A stretch of 63,658 nucleotides of DNA from Gammaproteobacteria bacterium (GCA_011682695.1 JAACED010000010.1:1-63658), one strand, 5' to 3'. Shown: positions 1 to 9,080, counted from the stretch's first letter. Program-made: numbers and translations. Notes: generated by a model from the sequence alone, not told the origin.

Positions 1-698
1 GATGGATAGGTTCGCCTGCTGTGGGAGAGGCCCATCGAGACCACTGCCTCGACGGTTCTGGTCGCCACCGACGGCGGGTCGATGACGGTGACATCGATCC
101 CCTGGTCGGCGAGCCCTGCTTGGATCAGGTGCGCCTTCCCCGCCAGGCTGGTGCAACCGGGGATGATCACGTGGGCTCCATCCTCCTCGACCGCCCTCGT
201 ACTCACGTCGATCGCCACCGACAGCGTCTTGGCCATGTCGTCGTCGAGTTCCATCACGGGGATCTGGAGCGATCGCACCGACGCCAGTCGACAGGTCAGG
301 CCGTAGCGGTCGACTTGCCGTTCCACCAGTGGAATCAGCGAGTCGAGGACGGTGAGCACCGAGAACCGGTACCCGAGCGTCGCCGCCAGGTGCATGGTCG
401 GCTCTGCCGGACCGAACACCGGGATGTCGAGTAGTTCTCTTGCGGGTCGCACACCCGGGTCGAGCATGCAGTCGACGATCACGGCATCGACTCCCTCGTC
501 CTGGGCCTCGACGGCCCGGGCGAGGATTCCGGGGATTACCACAGCCAGGTCCCGATGGCTCTCCAGCGAGACGGTGCCGTGGGTGAGCGTGGTGATGGTC
601 ACCTCGGTGTCCGGGCCGGCCGCCAGCCGGTAGGCGTCGAGTGACTCCTGTTCCCAGCTGGTGGTGATGGTCGGGTTGATCACCCTGATGTGCATCAT
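1..698 (-). CDS. Asp/Glu/hydantoin racemase family protein (3' end cut by window)
   Basis: The minus-strand reading frame is open from ATG at 698 to the window edge (232 residues seen). It belongs to the Asp/Glu/hydantoin racemase fold, whose members use two cysteines for acid/base chemistry; both are visible, C77 in VDCMLDPG and C182 in IPGCTSL. The family includes hydantoin racemase, Asp/Glu racemase and maleate isomerase, so the substrate is open. The protein starts MMHIRVINPT, much like its upstream neighbour, so the two are tandem paralogues. The start overlaps the neighbour's stop (ATGATG containing TGA), indicating translational coupling at the end of the block I run. A second ATG at 695 is possible. 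The C-terminus lies outside the window. Confidence 0.85.
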   Translation of the reverse strand, partial: MMHIRVINPTITTSWEQESLDAYRLAAGPDTEVTITTLTHGTVSLESHRDLAVVIPGILARAVEAQDEGVDAVIVDCMLDPGVRPARELLDIPVFGPAEPTMHLAATLGYRFSVLTVLDSLIPLVERQVDRYGLTCRLASVRSLQIPVMELDDDMAKTLSVAIDVSTRAVEEDGAHVIIPGCTSLAGKAHLIQAGLADQGIDVTVIDPPSVATRTVEAVVSMGLSHSRRTYP

Positions 699-1477
699 GT
701 CCTCCCCGATTCGAGTCTCGGCCCCAGCTCCATCGACGGGTCGTGCCACTCGAGTGGTTTGGCGACGGGAGGCGGGTAGCTCCGGCGACTGTGTGTCACA
801 CCGAGTCGGATCATCGTCTCGATCTGGCGGATCGCCACCAACAGAGGGTTGAGCACCGGGACGGCGGCACCTCGCTCAGCAAGCATTCGCGCCGCGATGC
901 CGGCCATCGACGACAACAAACTGCACCCCGGAATGATCACTCCGGCGCCGTCCTCGAAGACGGCGGCGGCCGATGCTGCAACGAAGGCGTCGAGGGTGGC
1001 GCCCGGGTCCGTCACGAGTTCGAGCACCGGCAACCCGAGGGCCCGTACCGGCCCGGCGCTGTCCGACAAGCCGTTTCGGGCGATCAGTTCCTCGACCATC
1101 GGGATGTCCTCTTCACTCGTCGTGACAATGGCGAATCGGTGACCGAGCATCGACGCCAGATGCATGCCGGCCTCACCGGGAGCGGACACCGGGATTCGCA
1201 CCGCTTCCCGGGCGGCGTGGAGCCCCGGATCGTCCATGCAGTTGACCACCACTCCGTCGGCGCCGGACTGCTCGGCGAGAATCGCCTGCTCGATGATCCC
1301 CGGCACCGCGAGCTCGTCGTCGACGCGCGATTCGATCGAGGCGGTGCCATAGTCCAGCGCCACCGGCTCGAGGATGATCCCCGGATCGTCGAGGAATGAG
1401 GCCATTTCCTCGTTCCACTCGTTGCTTATCGTCGGGTTGATCACCCGAATCCGCAGCACGGTCTGAGTCACGGTCAT
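695..1477 (-). CDS. Asp/Glu/hydantoin racemase family protein
   Basis: 260 residues, full length for the Asp/Glu/hydantoin racemase family (about 220-260). The paired catalytic cysteines are C80 (VVNCMDDPG) and C185 (IIPGCSLL), and the N-terminus has the family-like IRVINPT strand. Likely role: racemising a hydantoin, amino acid or related alpha-carbon, or cis-trans isomerising a diacid, in the cytosol. It is a paralogue of the next gene downstream; the two differ enough around the active site to suggest different substrates. It starts 3 nt after the M20 peptidase stop and overlaps the next racemase by 4 nt, so it belongs to the importer/peptidase operon. The exact substrate cannot be read from sequence. 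Confidence 0.88.
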   Translation of the reverse strand: MTVTQTVLRIRVINPTISNEWNEEMASFLDDPGIILEPVALDYGTASIESRVDDELAVPGIIEQAILAEQSGADGVVVNCMDDPGLHAAREAVRIPVSAPGEAGMHLASMLGHRFAIVTTSEEDIPMVEELIARNGLSDSAGPVRALGLPVLELVTDPGATLDAFVAASAAAVFEDGAGVIIPGCSLLSSMAGIAARMLAERGAAVPVLNPLLVAIRQIETMIRLGVTHSRRSYPPPVAKPLEWHDPSMELGPRLESGRT

Positions 1478-1480
1478 GCG

Positions 1481-2842
1481 TTACGCTCCCTCACAGTTGG
1501 CCAGTAGACGGAAGGCGATCGACTCGGCGAGTATCCCCCGCTGCAATTCGCGGAGATCCACGCTCTCATCGGGACCGTGCTCACGGCTGAGATGGTCACC
1601 GACACCGGTGAGCAGGATCGCCGCATCCGGATACCGTTCGGACAGATCGCCCACAATGGGGATCGAGCCGCCGATGCCGATGTCGGCGGCGTCCCGCCCC
1701 CAAGCAATCCGGAATGCCTCACGGTAGGCGTCGTAGGCGGCACCGGTCGTGTTCATTCGGAACGCCTCTCCGAGCCCCCAGTTGCCGATGGTGAGCCGGG
1801 CTCCCCACGGCACGTTGGCCACCAGGTGTCGCTCCAGCGCCGCCCTCGCCCGCTCAGGATCCTCACCCGGCGCCAGCCGAAGACTGATCACCGCCCGCGC
1901 CGATGCAGCAAGCTGGTTGATCTCCTCTCCCACCGGTGGGGCGTCGATCGCCAGCACCGAGATCGCCGGACGGGTCCACAGCCGGGAAGTGAGGTTCCCG
2001 CTACCCACCAACTCGACCCCCTCCATCATGCCGGCAGTCTCACGCAACTCGTCCTCGGTCAGGTCGAGCGGATCGACCTCGTAGGCGACGAGACCTGGGA
2101 CGGCGACGTTGCCCGCCCCGTCCTGGAGCGACGCCAGCAGCCGGACCAGGGCGCTCAACGCGTCGGGCACCGGCCCGCCGAACATTCCCGAGTGGATCCC
2201 GCTCTGGAGCGTTCTCACTTCGATGGTGCAGTCAACGAGACCTCTGACCGACGTGGTGAGCGATGGCGCTCCGGTCTTCAAGTTGCTCGAGTCGGCGATG
2301 ACGATGGCGTCTGCCCTGAGCTGCTCCCGGTACGCGTCGAGGAAAGCGGTCAGGTTGGGCGAGCCGATCTCCTCTTCCCCTTCCACGAGAATCTTCACGC
2401 CCACCGGCGGACGGCCACCGTGAGCCATCACGGCACCGAGATGGACGGCGATGCCTGCCTTGTCGTCGCAGACCCCGCGTCCATACAACCGGCCGTCTCG
2501 CTCTGTCGGCTCGAACGGCTCACTCACCCACTCTGCCGTCAGCCCGGGCGGCTGCACGTCGTAGTGGGCGTATAGGAGCACCGTCGGCGCCCCCGCCGGA
2601 GCGGGGATCTCACCGAAGACGGACGGATGGGCACCCTCGATCTCGAGCAGCCGCACGTCCTGCATCCCTGCTTTGGCAAGCAACGCTGCCGTCGCCACAG
2701 CGGCGCGGCGCACCTCCTCGGCGGGATACTGCTCGGCGCTCACCGACCGGATGCGGGTGAGATCCTCGAGCATACGCCGAACCGACGGGAACAGCTCGGC
2801 CACGTTCGCCACCAAGTCGTTATGAGATGTCGTGTTCGTCAC
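1481..2842 (-). CDS. M20-family metallopeptidase (dipeptidase/deacylase-like)
   Basis: 453 residues, typical of the M20 dinuclear zinc amidohydrolases (carnosine dipeptidase, ArgE, DapE, PepV relatives). Visible motifs: YAHYDVQPP with metal ligands H93 and D95, GRGVCDDKAG with D126/D127, and EGEEEIGS at about 154-161 holding the catalytic Glu and a metal ligand. The middle insertion (about 200-320) fits the dimerisation domain. It probably hydrolyses a dipeptide or N-acyl/N-carbamoyl amino acid brought in by the linked oligopeptide importer. The start is GTG at 2842 with AGGAGGA just upstream, 11 nt after the preceding stop. No signal peptide, so cytosolic. The substrate is inferred only from context. 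Confidence 0.93.
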   Translation of the reverse strand: MTNTTSHNDLVANVAELFPSVRRMLEDLTRIRSVSAEQYPAEEVRRAAVATAALLAKAGMQDVRLLEIEGAHPSVFGEIPAPAGAPTVLLYAHYDVQPPGLTAEWVSEPFEPTERDGRLYGRGVCDDKAGIAVHLGAVMAHGGRPPVGVKILVEGEEEIGSPNLTAFLDAYREQLRADAIVIADSSNLKTGAPSLTTSVRGLVDCTIEVRTLQSGIHSGMFGGPVPDALSALVRLLASLQDGAGNVAVPGLVAYEVDPLDLTEDELRETAGMMEGVELVGSGNLTSRLWTRPAISVLAIDAPPVGEEINQLAASARAVISLRLAPGEDPERARAALERHLVANVPWGARLTIGNWGLGEAFRMNTTGAAYDAYREAFRIAWGRDAADIGIGGSIPIVGDLSERYPDAAILLTGVGDHLSREHGPDESVDLRELQRGILAESIAFRLLANCEGA

Positions 2843-2853
2843 GGATCCTCCTG

Positions 2854-3897
2854 TCAGTATCCGGTCGCTCCCATTGACCGGCAGAGCTCGGCGAGTTCAG
2901 GATGGACATAGCGGCCGTGGTCCTGGATCTGGACATCGTCGAGCCACACCGAGGGCGACAGTACGACGCCGTCGGAGTGGATAGGCGAGCCCATCGCCGA
3001 GGCGCCGAGTCCGAATTGCATGCAACCGAACACACGCTCGTCCTCGAGAATCCGCCCCGTGGGCTCGGTGACGCCCGGGTTGAATCCGTAGCAGGAGTGA
3101 TCCATCAGGCGGGCTGCCGGATGATCGAACGCGCCGAGCCATGTCTTGTAGGCACGTGCCTGACGACCGCCTTCGACGCGGGTCACGCAGCCGTTCTCGA
3201 TCGAGAGGCTCACCGGTTCGGCGAGCAGCCCGATGGAGGCGGGCGGCCAGATGGTTCCGTCGTAGACCAGCACGCCCTGGTAGCTCTCCCGGTGGGCCAT
3301 GTAGCCCGACTGGCCGCCCAGCATTTGGGCATATCCACCTTGGCTGGGTGGATCCTCGAAGAAGGGGTCACCCGCCGGGTCGATGGTCATGGTCAGGTCG
3401 GTACCGAGGTCACAGGTGATGCGCACCTGCTCGGCAGCCTGCGACATCACGTACAGGCGCGTCGCCATCTCCTGAATGGCGGCGTAGTCCACACGGCCGA
3501 CGGTCCGCACCAGCATGTCGACGTCCATGCCGGTGAGCTCCACGTAGACGCAGCCGGCGTCGATCGCCTGGTGATACGCCTTCGAATAGAGCTGATAGGC
3601 AACGCTGAAGTTGACCCACACATCCGCGGCGACGGCGGCCCCCGCCACGGGCGCCGGTGCGTCCTGCATCGGCTCGGCCAGCGTCGGATAGGAGATCAGC
3701 GTGGGAATCCCACCTACCGTGTGAACGGCCGCGGCGGTCGCCTGGGCGACCCGCCAGTCTGCGGCTGTGTCTGCGGTGATCAGCACCTCCTGTCCAGGTG
3801 AGATCGGCCGTACCTCCGTCACCAGCTTCATAGCCGCGTGGGTCAGTTCAGGGGAGTAGAAGTCCGCAAGAGTCTCTGTGCCGAGCTTGCCCACCAT
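2854..3897 (-). CDS. M29-aminopeptidase/NicX-like metalloprotein
   Basis: 347 residues from ATG at 3897, chosen because it lies 2 nt after the DUF917 stop and has AAGGAAGGTGAGG in front; a longer frame upstream would run through the DUF917 gene. The C-terminal part has a probable metal site: H267 in DHSCYGFNPG and the H307-x-D309 pair in GSPIHSDG. That arrangement resembles the fold shared by M29 leucyl aminopeptidases and 2,5-dihydroxypyridine 5,6-dioxygenase (NicX), which binds iron through two His and an Asp. Whether it is a peptidase, a dioxygenase or something else is undecided. DUF917 partners and racemases around it favour hydantoin-like or peptide chemistry. It lies in the middle of the block I run. 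Confidence 0.7.
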   Translation of the reverse strand: MVGKLGTETLADFYSPELTHAAMKLVTEVRPISPGQEVLITADTAADWRVAQATAAAVHTVGGIPTLISYPTLAEPMQDAPAPVAGAAVAADVWVNFSVAYQLYSKAYHQAIDAGCVYVELTGMDVDMLVRTVGRVDYAAIQEMATRLYVMSQAAEQVRITCDLGTDLTMTIDPAGDPFFEDPPSQGGYAQMLGGQSGYMAHRESYQGVLVYDGTIWPPASIGLLAEPVSLSIENGCVTRVEGGRQARAYKTWLGAFDHPAARLMDHSCYGFNPGVTEPTGRILEDERVFGCMQFGLGASAMGSPIHSDGVVLSPSVWLDDVQIQDHGRYVHPELAELCRSMGATGY

Positions 3898-3899
3898 CC

Positions 3900-5123
3900 T
3901 CACCTTCCTTCCATGAGTTGCTCGATCGGAACGTAGGCGAGGTCGAACCCGTAGTACCGGGGTCCAGTTGCACCGTCGAGCGCTTCGGGGGTGCGCTGTT
4001 CTTCGAGACCTCTCATCCCGACGGCCACCACTTCGTCTCCTTCGGCAATGAGCGTGTTGGTCGTCCCCTCGCCGGTCAAGGGATAGGCGAGTGTCACCAG
4101 GTCGGGGCTGCACACCCACGGTTGCCCGTTGAGCCAGGTGACGTGGTTCTCGTTCTTGAACCAGACCCGCAGAGTGTCGCCCTCATATGAACCGGAACCG
4201 GTGATCTCGAGCGTCCCGAACATGTAACCGTCGCGATCCTCCCAGTCCTTCTTGGTGACGATGCCCTCGAAGAGCCGCCATCCGCCGGCCACTGCGATGG
4301 CTGCATCGATCGGATCTTCACCGCGCTCGGTGGCGGATCGCATCGCTCGCCCGATGGCGAGGCATTTGCTGAGGGTCCCCCGGACGAGGATCTCCTTCAT
4401 CTCCGAGCCGGGCAGCACCGTCGACGCCAGGGTGGTGGTCCCGAACGCGGCGACCGCCAGCATCTTCCCGATCCGTTCCAGCATGTGCGGGTTCACCGTG
4501 TAGGTGACGATGGCGACGTTGCCCCACTGATCGACAGATGCAAAAGGCCAGCTGTCCTTGCCGGCGAGGAACGGCGTCCCCTGCATCTCGTCGGGGATGG
4601 CACGACCGGCGTAGTCCCCATCCACCAGTGGGACTCCGAGACGCGCGGCCGTTACCAGAGGAGCAGGTGTGTTTCCCGCCCCCAGCTCGGCGGCGACGAG
4701 ACAGCCGATGGGATCGCCGAGGTACCGGCCCAACTCCTTCACCGCCTCGGCCATCGAGTCGTCCCCGAACCGATCCTCGAGGTGCATCTTGGCGATGGAT
4801 TCCTCGATTTCCGGACCCTTCGGAGCGATCGACCCCATGCCATAACAGGTAGCGGTCGACGTCTCGTCGGGGATGTCGTCGACATCGACCCATTCCAGGT
4901 CGAGCCCCTCGTGGAGCGCGGTGCGCAGCATTCCCATGCCCCACTCCACACTGCCCCCTCCCCCGGTCCCCATGAAGAGGCAACCGCGTACGAAATCTTC
5001 GCAATCCTCCGGTGTCTTGAGTCTTCCGTTGGGCAATCTATTCCTCCTGATCGGTGACGCAACCCGCCTCTCCGAGGCGGATTTCGGTTCGATGGTCGGC
5101 AACGTTCTGAGTGTCGGGTTCAC
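3900..5123 (-). CDS. DUF917 / S-methyl-thiohydantoin desulfurase-like protein
   Basis: 407 residues. From about residue 36 (LKTPEDCEDFVRGCLFMGTG) the protein matches DUF917, also named for S-methyl-thiohydantoin desulfurase, including the glycine-rich loop GTGGGGS at 52-58. Family members occur beside hydantoinases and hydantoin racemases. The annotated start is GTG at 5123, overlapping the stop of the ABC ATPase gene (GTGA) with GGGGAGG upstream; the first 30 or so residues are not conserved-looking. It sits between the importer genes and three hydrolase/racemase genes, suggesting it acts on the imported compound or its ring form. The reaction is not certain; hydantoin or thiohydantoin turnover is inference from the family name and neighbours. 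Confidence 0.82.
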   Translation of the reverse strand: MNPTLRTLPTIEPKSASERRVASPIRRNRLPNGRLKTPEDCEDFVRGCLFMGTGGGGSVEWGMGMLRTALHEGLDLEWVDVDDIPDETSTATCYGMGSIAPKGPEIEESIAKMHLEDRFGDDSMAEAVKELGRYLGDPIGCLVAAELGAGNTPAPLVTAARLGVPLVDGDYAGRAIPDEMQGTPFLAGKDSWPFASVDQWGNVAIVTYTVNPHMLERIGKMLAVAAFGTTTLASTVLPGSEMKEILVRGTLSKCLAIGRAMRSATERGEDPIDAAIAVAGGWRLFEGIVTKKDWEDRDGYMFGTLEITGSGSYEGDTLRVWFKNENHVTWLNGQPWVCSPDLVTLAYPLTGEGTTNTLIAEGDEVVAVGMRGLEEQRTPEALDGATGPRYYGFDLAYVPIEQLMEGR

Positions 5124-6091
5124 GCCTCCCCGTCATTGAGAATGTGACAGGCCACCGGGTGGCCGGTACCTCTCGAGTCGAGCTCGGGCACCTCCGCCCG
5201 GCACCGCTCGACGGCGAGCGGGCAACGCGGTGCAAACGAACAACCCGAGCCGATCTGCTCTCGATCCCGGGTCTTCGGCTCGGATGTCCGCTCACGGCGC
5301 CCGATGTTGGCGATTGACGGCATCGAGCCCAGCAGAACATCTGTGTACGGATGCCTGGTCCCGTCCGCGAAAATCGCTTCGGTTGTGCTTATCTCCACCA
5401 CTCGACCCAGGTACATCACCACCACACGGTCACAGACATGGCGGATGACGCTCAGGTCGTGGGAAATGAAGAGGTAGGCGAGCTTCTGTGTGGCCTGGAG
5501 CTCGTCGAGCAGATTGAGGATCTGTGCTTGCACGGAGACATCGAGAGCGGAGGTCGGCTCGTCGAGGACCACCAACCGCGCTCCGAGCGCGAGGGCTCTC
5601 GCCACGGCCGCTCGCTGGAGCTGACCGCCACTGAGTTCGTGAGCGTATCGGGTAAGCAGGTCCCCTGGCATCCCCACCCGCCTGAGTAGCTCACGGACCT
5701 CGGTCTCGAGCGCTGCGCCACGCAGGTCGGTGTGCGTTCGGAGCGGCTCGGCCACACACTTGAGGATCGTGAACCGGGGGTCGATCGACGAGTACGGGTT
5801 CTGGAAGACCATCTGCACGTCGCGTCGCAGCTCCCTCGCCCTCTTGCGGGAAGCACCGTGGAGGTCTTCGCCGTCGAGCAGCACCCGGCCTTCGGTCGGG
5901 GCGAGCATCCCCATCACAATCCTGGCAAGCGTTGTCTTGCCGCAGCCGGACTCGCCCACCATCCCGACCGTCTCCTCTGCGCCGACCACGAGGTCGACCC
6001 CGTCCAATGCTCTGACATGTCCACGACCCGCCCCGCTACGCGACGCGTAGTCCTTTGTCACGTTGACGAGCTCGAGGAGCGGTGTGCTCAC
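5120..6091 (-). CDS. Oligopeptide/dipeptide ABC transporter ATPase (DppF/OppF-like)
   Basis: 323 residues from GTG at 6091, which overlaps the preceding ATPase stop by 4 nt (GTGA). Walker A GESGCGKT at 46-53, signature LSGGQLQRAAVARAL, Walker B LVVLDEPTSALD, then the H-loop ISHDLSVI. The C-terminal extension with CPLAVERC and GHPVACH is the oligopeptide/dipeptide-specific tail, in some members an iron-sulfur site. It is the second of two ATPases energising the importer encoded at 7062-10697, on the inner membrane face. The reading frame stays open well upstream of 6091, but that part overlaps the neighbouring gene and looks like no protein. Confidence 0.95.
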   Translation of the reverse strand: MSTPLLELVNVTKDYASRSGAGRGHVRALDGVDLVVGAEETVGMVGESGCGKTTLARIVMGMLAPTEGRVLLDGEDLHGASRKRARELRRDVQMVFQNPYSSIDPRFTILKCVAEPLRTHTDLRGAALETEVRELLRRVGMPGDLLTRYAHELSGGQLQRAAVARALALGARLVVLDEPTSALDVSVQAQILNLLDELQATQKLAYLFISHDLSVIRHVCDRVVVMYLGRVVEISTTEAIFADGTRHPYTDVLLGSMPSIANIGRRERTSEPKTRDREQIGSGCSFAPRCPLAVERCRAEVPELDSRGTGHPVACHILNDGEA

Positions 6092-7065
6092 GACCGTACT
6101 TCCGTCATAGGGAGGTGACAGGCCACACCGTGGCCATCGGTGTCCTCCACCCACGGCGGCCTGGTCCGGCAGACGTTCATCGCCTCGGGGCATCGGGGCC
6201 GGAAAGCGCAGCCCTCGATGGGTGCGAGCCCGTCGGGCACGCTTCCCTCGATGACCCGCATCGCCTGCTCGGGTCCGATCGCTTCGGGCAGAGCCGCCAG
6301 CAGTCCCGAGGTGTAGGGATGACCGGGGCGAGTGAGTACCTGGATCGTGCTCCCCTGCTCGACCACTTTCCCGGCGTATGCGACCGCGACCCGATCGCAC
6401 ACCTCGGCCACCACCGCCAGATCGTGGGTGATGAGCACAATCGACAGACCTTCTCGTTCTCGCAGATCGAGCAGAAGGTCGAGGAACTGCGCCTGAATGG
6501 TCACGTCGAGAGCCGCTGTGGGCTCGTCGGCGATGATCATCTCGGCCCCGCAGGCCAGGGCCATGCCGATCATCACCCGCTGCTGCATCCCCCCGCTCAG
6601 CTCGTGAGGATACGAACGAAGGATCTGCTCGGGGTAGCGCAGGCCGACCGCGCCCAACATCTCGATCGAGAGTCGAACCGCCTCGGGCTTTCCCACGCCG
6701 CGGTGGAGTCTCACGAGCCGGATCATCTGTTGGCCGATCGTGAACACCGGATTGAGCGAGGCGGCAGGGTCCTGGAACACCATGGCGATGCGGCGGCCTC
6801 GCACGCTCATCATCTCCTCGTCGCTCTTGCCGACCAGGTCCTCGCCGTCAAAGACAACTCGTCCCCCGACGATGCTCCCCGGATGGCGAATCATGTTGAG
6901 CACCGCCATCCCGGTGACCGACTTGCCGCAGCCCGACTCACCAACCAACCCGAAGATCTCGCCGCGAGCGACGTCGAAGCACATCCCGTTCACGGCGTGC
7001 ACCGTTCCGGCGTGCGTGCGGAAGTGGACCCGAAGGTCCTCGACGGAGAGGAGCGGGCCGCTCAC
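6088..7065 (-). CDS. Oligopeptide/dipeptide ABC transporter ATPase (DppD/OppD-like)
   Basis: 325 residues. Walker A GESGCGKS at about 42-49, Q-loop, signature LSGGMQQRVMIGMAL, Walker B IIADEPTAALD, H-loop ITHDLAVV. The Cys-containing C-terminal tail (CAFRPRCPEAMNVC) is typical of DppD/OppD. It pairs with the downstream DppF-like ATPase. The GTG start at 7065 overlaps the permease stop (GTGA), so translation is likely coupled. The DppB-C-D-F order is the standard one for these importers. Substrate class (peptide, hydantoin-like, nickel or opine) is not set by the ATPases. Confidence 0.95.
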   Translation of the reverse strand: MSGPLLSVEDLRVHFRTHAGTVHAVNGMCFDVARGEIFGLVGESGCGKSVTGMAVLNMIRHPGSIVGGRVVFDGEDLVGKSDEEMMSVRGRRIAMVFQDPAASLNPVFTIGQQMIRLVRLHRGVGKPEAVRLSIEMLGAVGLRYPEQILRSYPHELSGGMQQRVMIGMALACGAEMIIADEPTAALDVTIQAQFLDLLLDLREREGLSIVLITHDLAVVAEVCDRVAVAYAGKVVEQGSTIQVLTRPGHPYTSGLLAALPEAIGPEQAMRVIEGSVPDGLAPIEGCAFRPRCPEAMNVCRTRPPWVEDTDGHGVACHLPMTEVRS

Positions 7066-7976
7066 GACACCACCCTCCTCGTGCGGGGATCGAGAACGTC
7101 ACGGGCAGTGTCTCCCAACAGGTTGAATGCCAGCACCACCAGGAAGATCGCCACACCGGCCGATCCGGCATACCACGGACGGCCGATGAAGTAGATCCGC
7201 CCGATGCTCACCATCTGGCCCCAATCGGCGGTCGGCGCCTGGACCCCCAGCCCGATGAAACTGATTGCAGCAGCCATGAGGATGGCGGAGCCCATGTCGA
7301 GGGTCGCCTGCACCAGCACCGGGGTGAAGACGTTGGGAAGGATGTGAGAGGTGATGATCCGGCGATGGGGCACGCCGATGCTTCGCGCCGCCTCGATGAA
7401 GTCCCTCGACCGAAGCGAGAGCGTCTGGGCGCGCACGATCCGCGCGTACCAGGGCCACCAGGTGAAAGAGATCGCGATCATGGTATTGAAGAAGCTGCCC
7501 CCCAGAGCGGCGGCCAACGCGATCGCCAGGAGAAGCGGTGGGAACGCCAGGAACACATCGGTAATCCGCATCAGGAGATGGTCGATCCTTCCTCCGACAT
7601 AGCCTGCGACCGCACCAAGAGGAACACCGACGAGGGCGGCGAAGAAGACCACGAGGAATCCGATGCTGAGCGAACTCCGACCCCCGTACAGGACACGAGC
7701 GAGCACGTCGCGACCGAGGTAGTCGGTACCGAGCCAATGGGATGAACTCGGCGCCAGGAACTTCTCGGTGATGTTGGGCGCTCCCAGACCCTGGTCGGCA
7801 TAGGGCGTGAGCCACGGAGCGAAGATCACTCCGGCGATGATGATCCCGAGCACCAGGAGCGACGCTATGGCCAACGGATCGCGCCGGAACGCCTTCCACA
7901 TGAGCCGCCATTCACTGACGCTGTGCAGGACCGGGCCGGGATCGTCTGCAGTCGGGACGGGGTTCTCAGTCACCAC
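7062..7976 (-). CDS. Oligopeptide-type ABC transporter permease (DppC-like)
   Basis: 304 residues with an N-terminal cytoplasmic segment, a first membrane helix (about 35-55) followed by the periplasmic stretch that ends TDYLGRDVLARVLYGGR, the hallmark of DppC/OppC proteins, and then five more hydrophobic helices. The EAA-type loop that contacts the ATPase is RDFIEAARSIGVPHRRI. It forms the channel with the DppB-like protein. Two adjacent GTG codons (7976, 7973) can start it, 3-6 nt after the preceding stop. Confidence 0.94.
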   Translation of the reverse strand: MVTENPVPTADDPGPVLHSVSEWRLMWKAFRRDPLAIASLLVLGIIIAGVIFAPWLTPYADQGLGAPNITEKFLAPSSSHWLGTDYLGRDVLARVLYGGRSSLSIGFLVVFFAALVGVPLGAVAGYVGGRIDHLLMRITDVFLAFPPLLLAIALAAALGGSFFNTMIAISFTWWPWYARIVRAQTLSLRSRDFIEAARSIGVPHRRIITSHILPNVFTPVLVQATLDMGSAILMAAAISFIGLGVQAPTADWGQMVSIGRIYFIGRPWYAGSAGVAIFLVVLAFNLLGDTARDVLDPRTRRVVS

Positions 7977-7979
7977 GGA

Positions 7980-9008
7980 TCACTCCAACACCACGCGGGG
8001 GTCGAGCGCCGCCTGAACCAGATCGAGGACGAGATTGATGACCACGTAGAAGAGCGTGACGATCAGCGTGACCGACACGATCACCGGAAAGTCCACCGCC
8101 AGTACGGCATTGGTGACGTAGGCACCAAGCCCGGGCCACGAGAAGATCACCTCGATCAGGATCGACCCGGTAAGGGAGAACACGAACGACAGGGCAAGAG
8201 CACTGAGCGTGGGAATGACGGCGTTCTTGAGCGCCAGCACAAACAGGCGGATGCGTCGTGGCACGCCGAGCGTCTCGGCGGCCAGGATGTATTTCTCCGA
8301 CAAGACCTCGATCATCGTCGAACGGGTCATCCGGATCACCAGCCCCACCGGGTACGTGGCCAGTACCACCCCTGGCATGATCAGATGCACCGCCGCGTCA
8401 CGGAACGCGACCCAGTTCCCTGCGATTGCCGAGTCGATCAGCAGGAACCCGGTCACCGAGACGATCGGGTGGTTGAGCGCCACGTAGGTCGACAATCTCC
8501 CACCCAGCGGGAGGAGGCCGAGCTTGCCGAACAGGAACAACTGAAGCAGGAGACCGAGGAAGAACGTTGGTACCGAGATGCCGGCGATCGAGATCAGCCG
8601 AGTTGCATGATCGAGCACGCTCCCTTTGCGCGCTCCCGAGAGAACACCGAGCGGAATCCCCAGCAGAATGGCCAGGGCCATGGCCACCATCACCAGCTCG
8701 AGCGTGGCCGGAAGGAACACCTTCACGTCCTCGAGGATGGGTCGGCGGGTGGTCACCGACGTACCCAGGTCACCACGAAGTAGGTCCTCGGCATAACGGA
8801 CGTACTGGGTGGTGAGCGGCTTGTCGAGCCCGAGCTCGCGAGTCACCCGCTGGATCTGCTCTTTAGTGGGATGGGGCCCAACCCAGGCTGCGGCCGGATC
8901 GGACGGCACGACACGGGCGATGAAAAAGGTCATCACCGACACGCTCACGATGACGAGCACCGCCATCGCCAGTCGCTTCGCCACATATCTCAGTCGTGCC
9001 CTGTACAC
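7980..9008 (-). CDS. Oligopeptide-type ABC transporter permease (DppB-like)
   Basis: 342 residues. An N-terminal helix (LAMAVLVIVSVSVMTFFIA), then a long periplasmic loop and five further helices, as in DppB/OppB. The EAA loop reads LSEKYILAAETLGVPRRI. The start is GTG at 9008, preceded by GGAGGTGAC. The gene follows the binding-protein gene after a 72-nt gap that holds a long stem-loop, so permease mRNA is probably less abundant than binding-protein mRNA. It partners with the DppC-like permease encoded next. Confidence 0.94.
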   Translation of the reverse strand: MYRARLRYVAKRLAMAVLVIVSVSVMTFFIARVVPSDPAAAWVGPHPTKEQIQRVTRELGLDKPLTTQYVRYAEDLLRGDLGTSVTTRRPILEDVKVFLPATLELVMVAMALAILLGIPLGVLSGARKGSVLDHATRLISIAGISVPTFFLGLLLQLFLFGKLGLLPLGGRLSTYVALNHPIVSVTGFLLIDSAIAGNWVAFRDAAVHLIMPGVVLATYPVGLVIRMTRSTMIEVLSEKYILAAETLGVPRRIRLFVLALKNAVIPTLSALALSFVFSLTGSILIEVIFSWPGLGAYVTNAVLAVDFPVIVSVTLIVTLFYVVINLVLDLVQAALDPRVVLE

Positions 9009-9025
9009 GTCACCTCCAAGGAAAG

Positions 9026-9071
9026 GAGATCGGCCACCACACGCCGGCGGCGACGGGCGGTGGCCGATCTC
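9026..9071 (-). terminator. Intercistronic stem-loop after the binding-protein gene
   Basis: A perfect 13-bp inverted repeat: GAGATCGGCCACC at 9026-9038 and its complement at 9059-9071, with a GC-rich 20-nt loop. It begins 10 nt past the binding-protein stop and lies before the permease ribosome-binding site. There is no following T-run, so partial termination or protection of the upstream message from 3' decay is more likely than full termination. Confidence 0.7.
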
Positions 9072-9080
9072 GCTGGCGTG

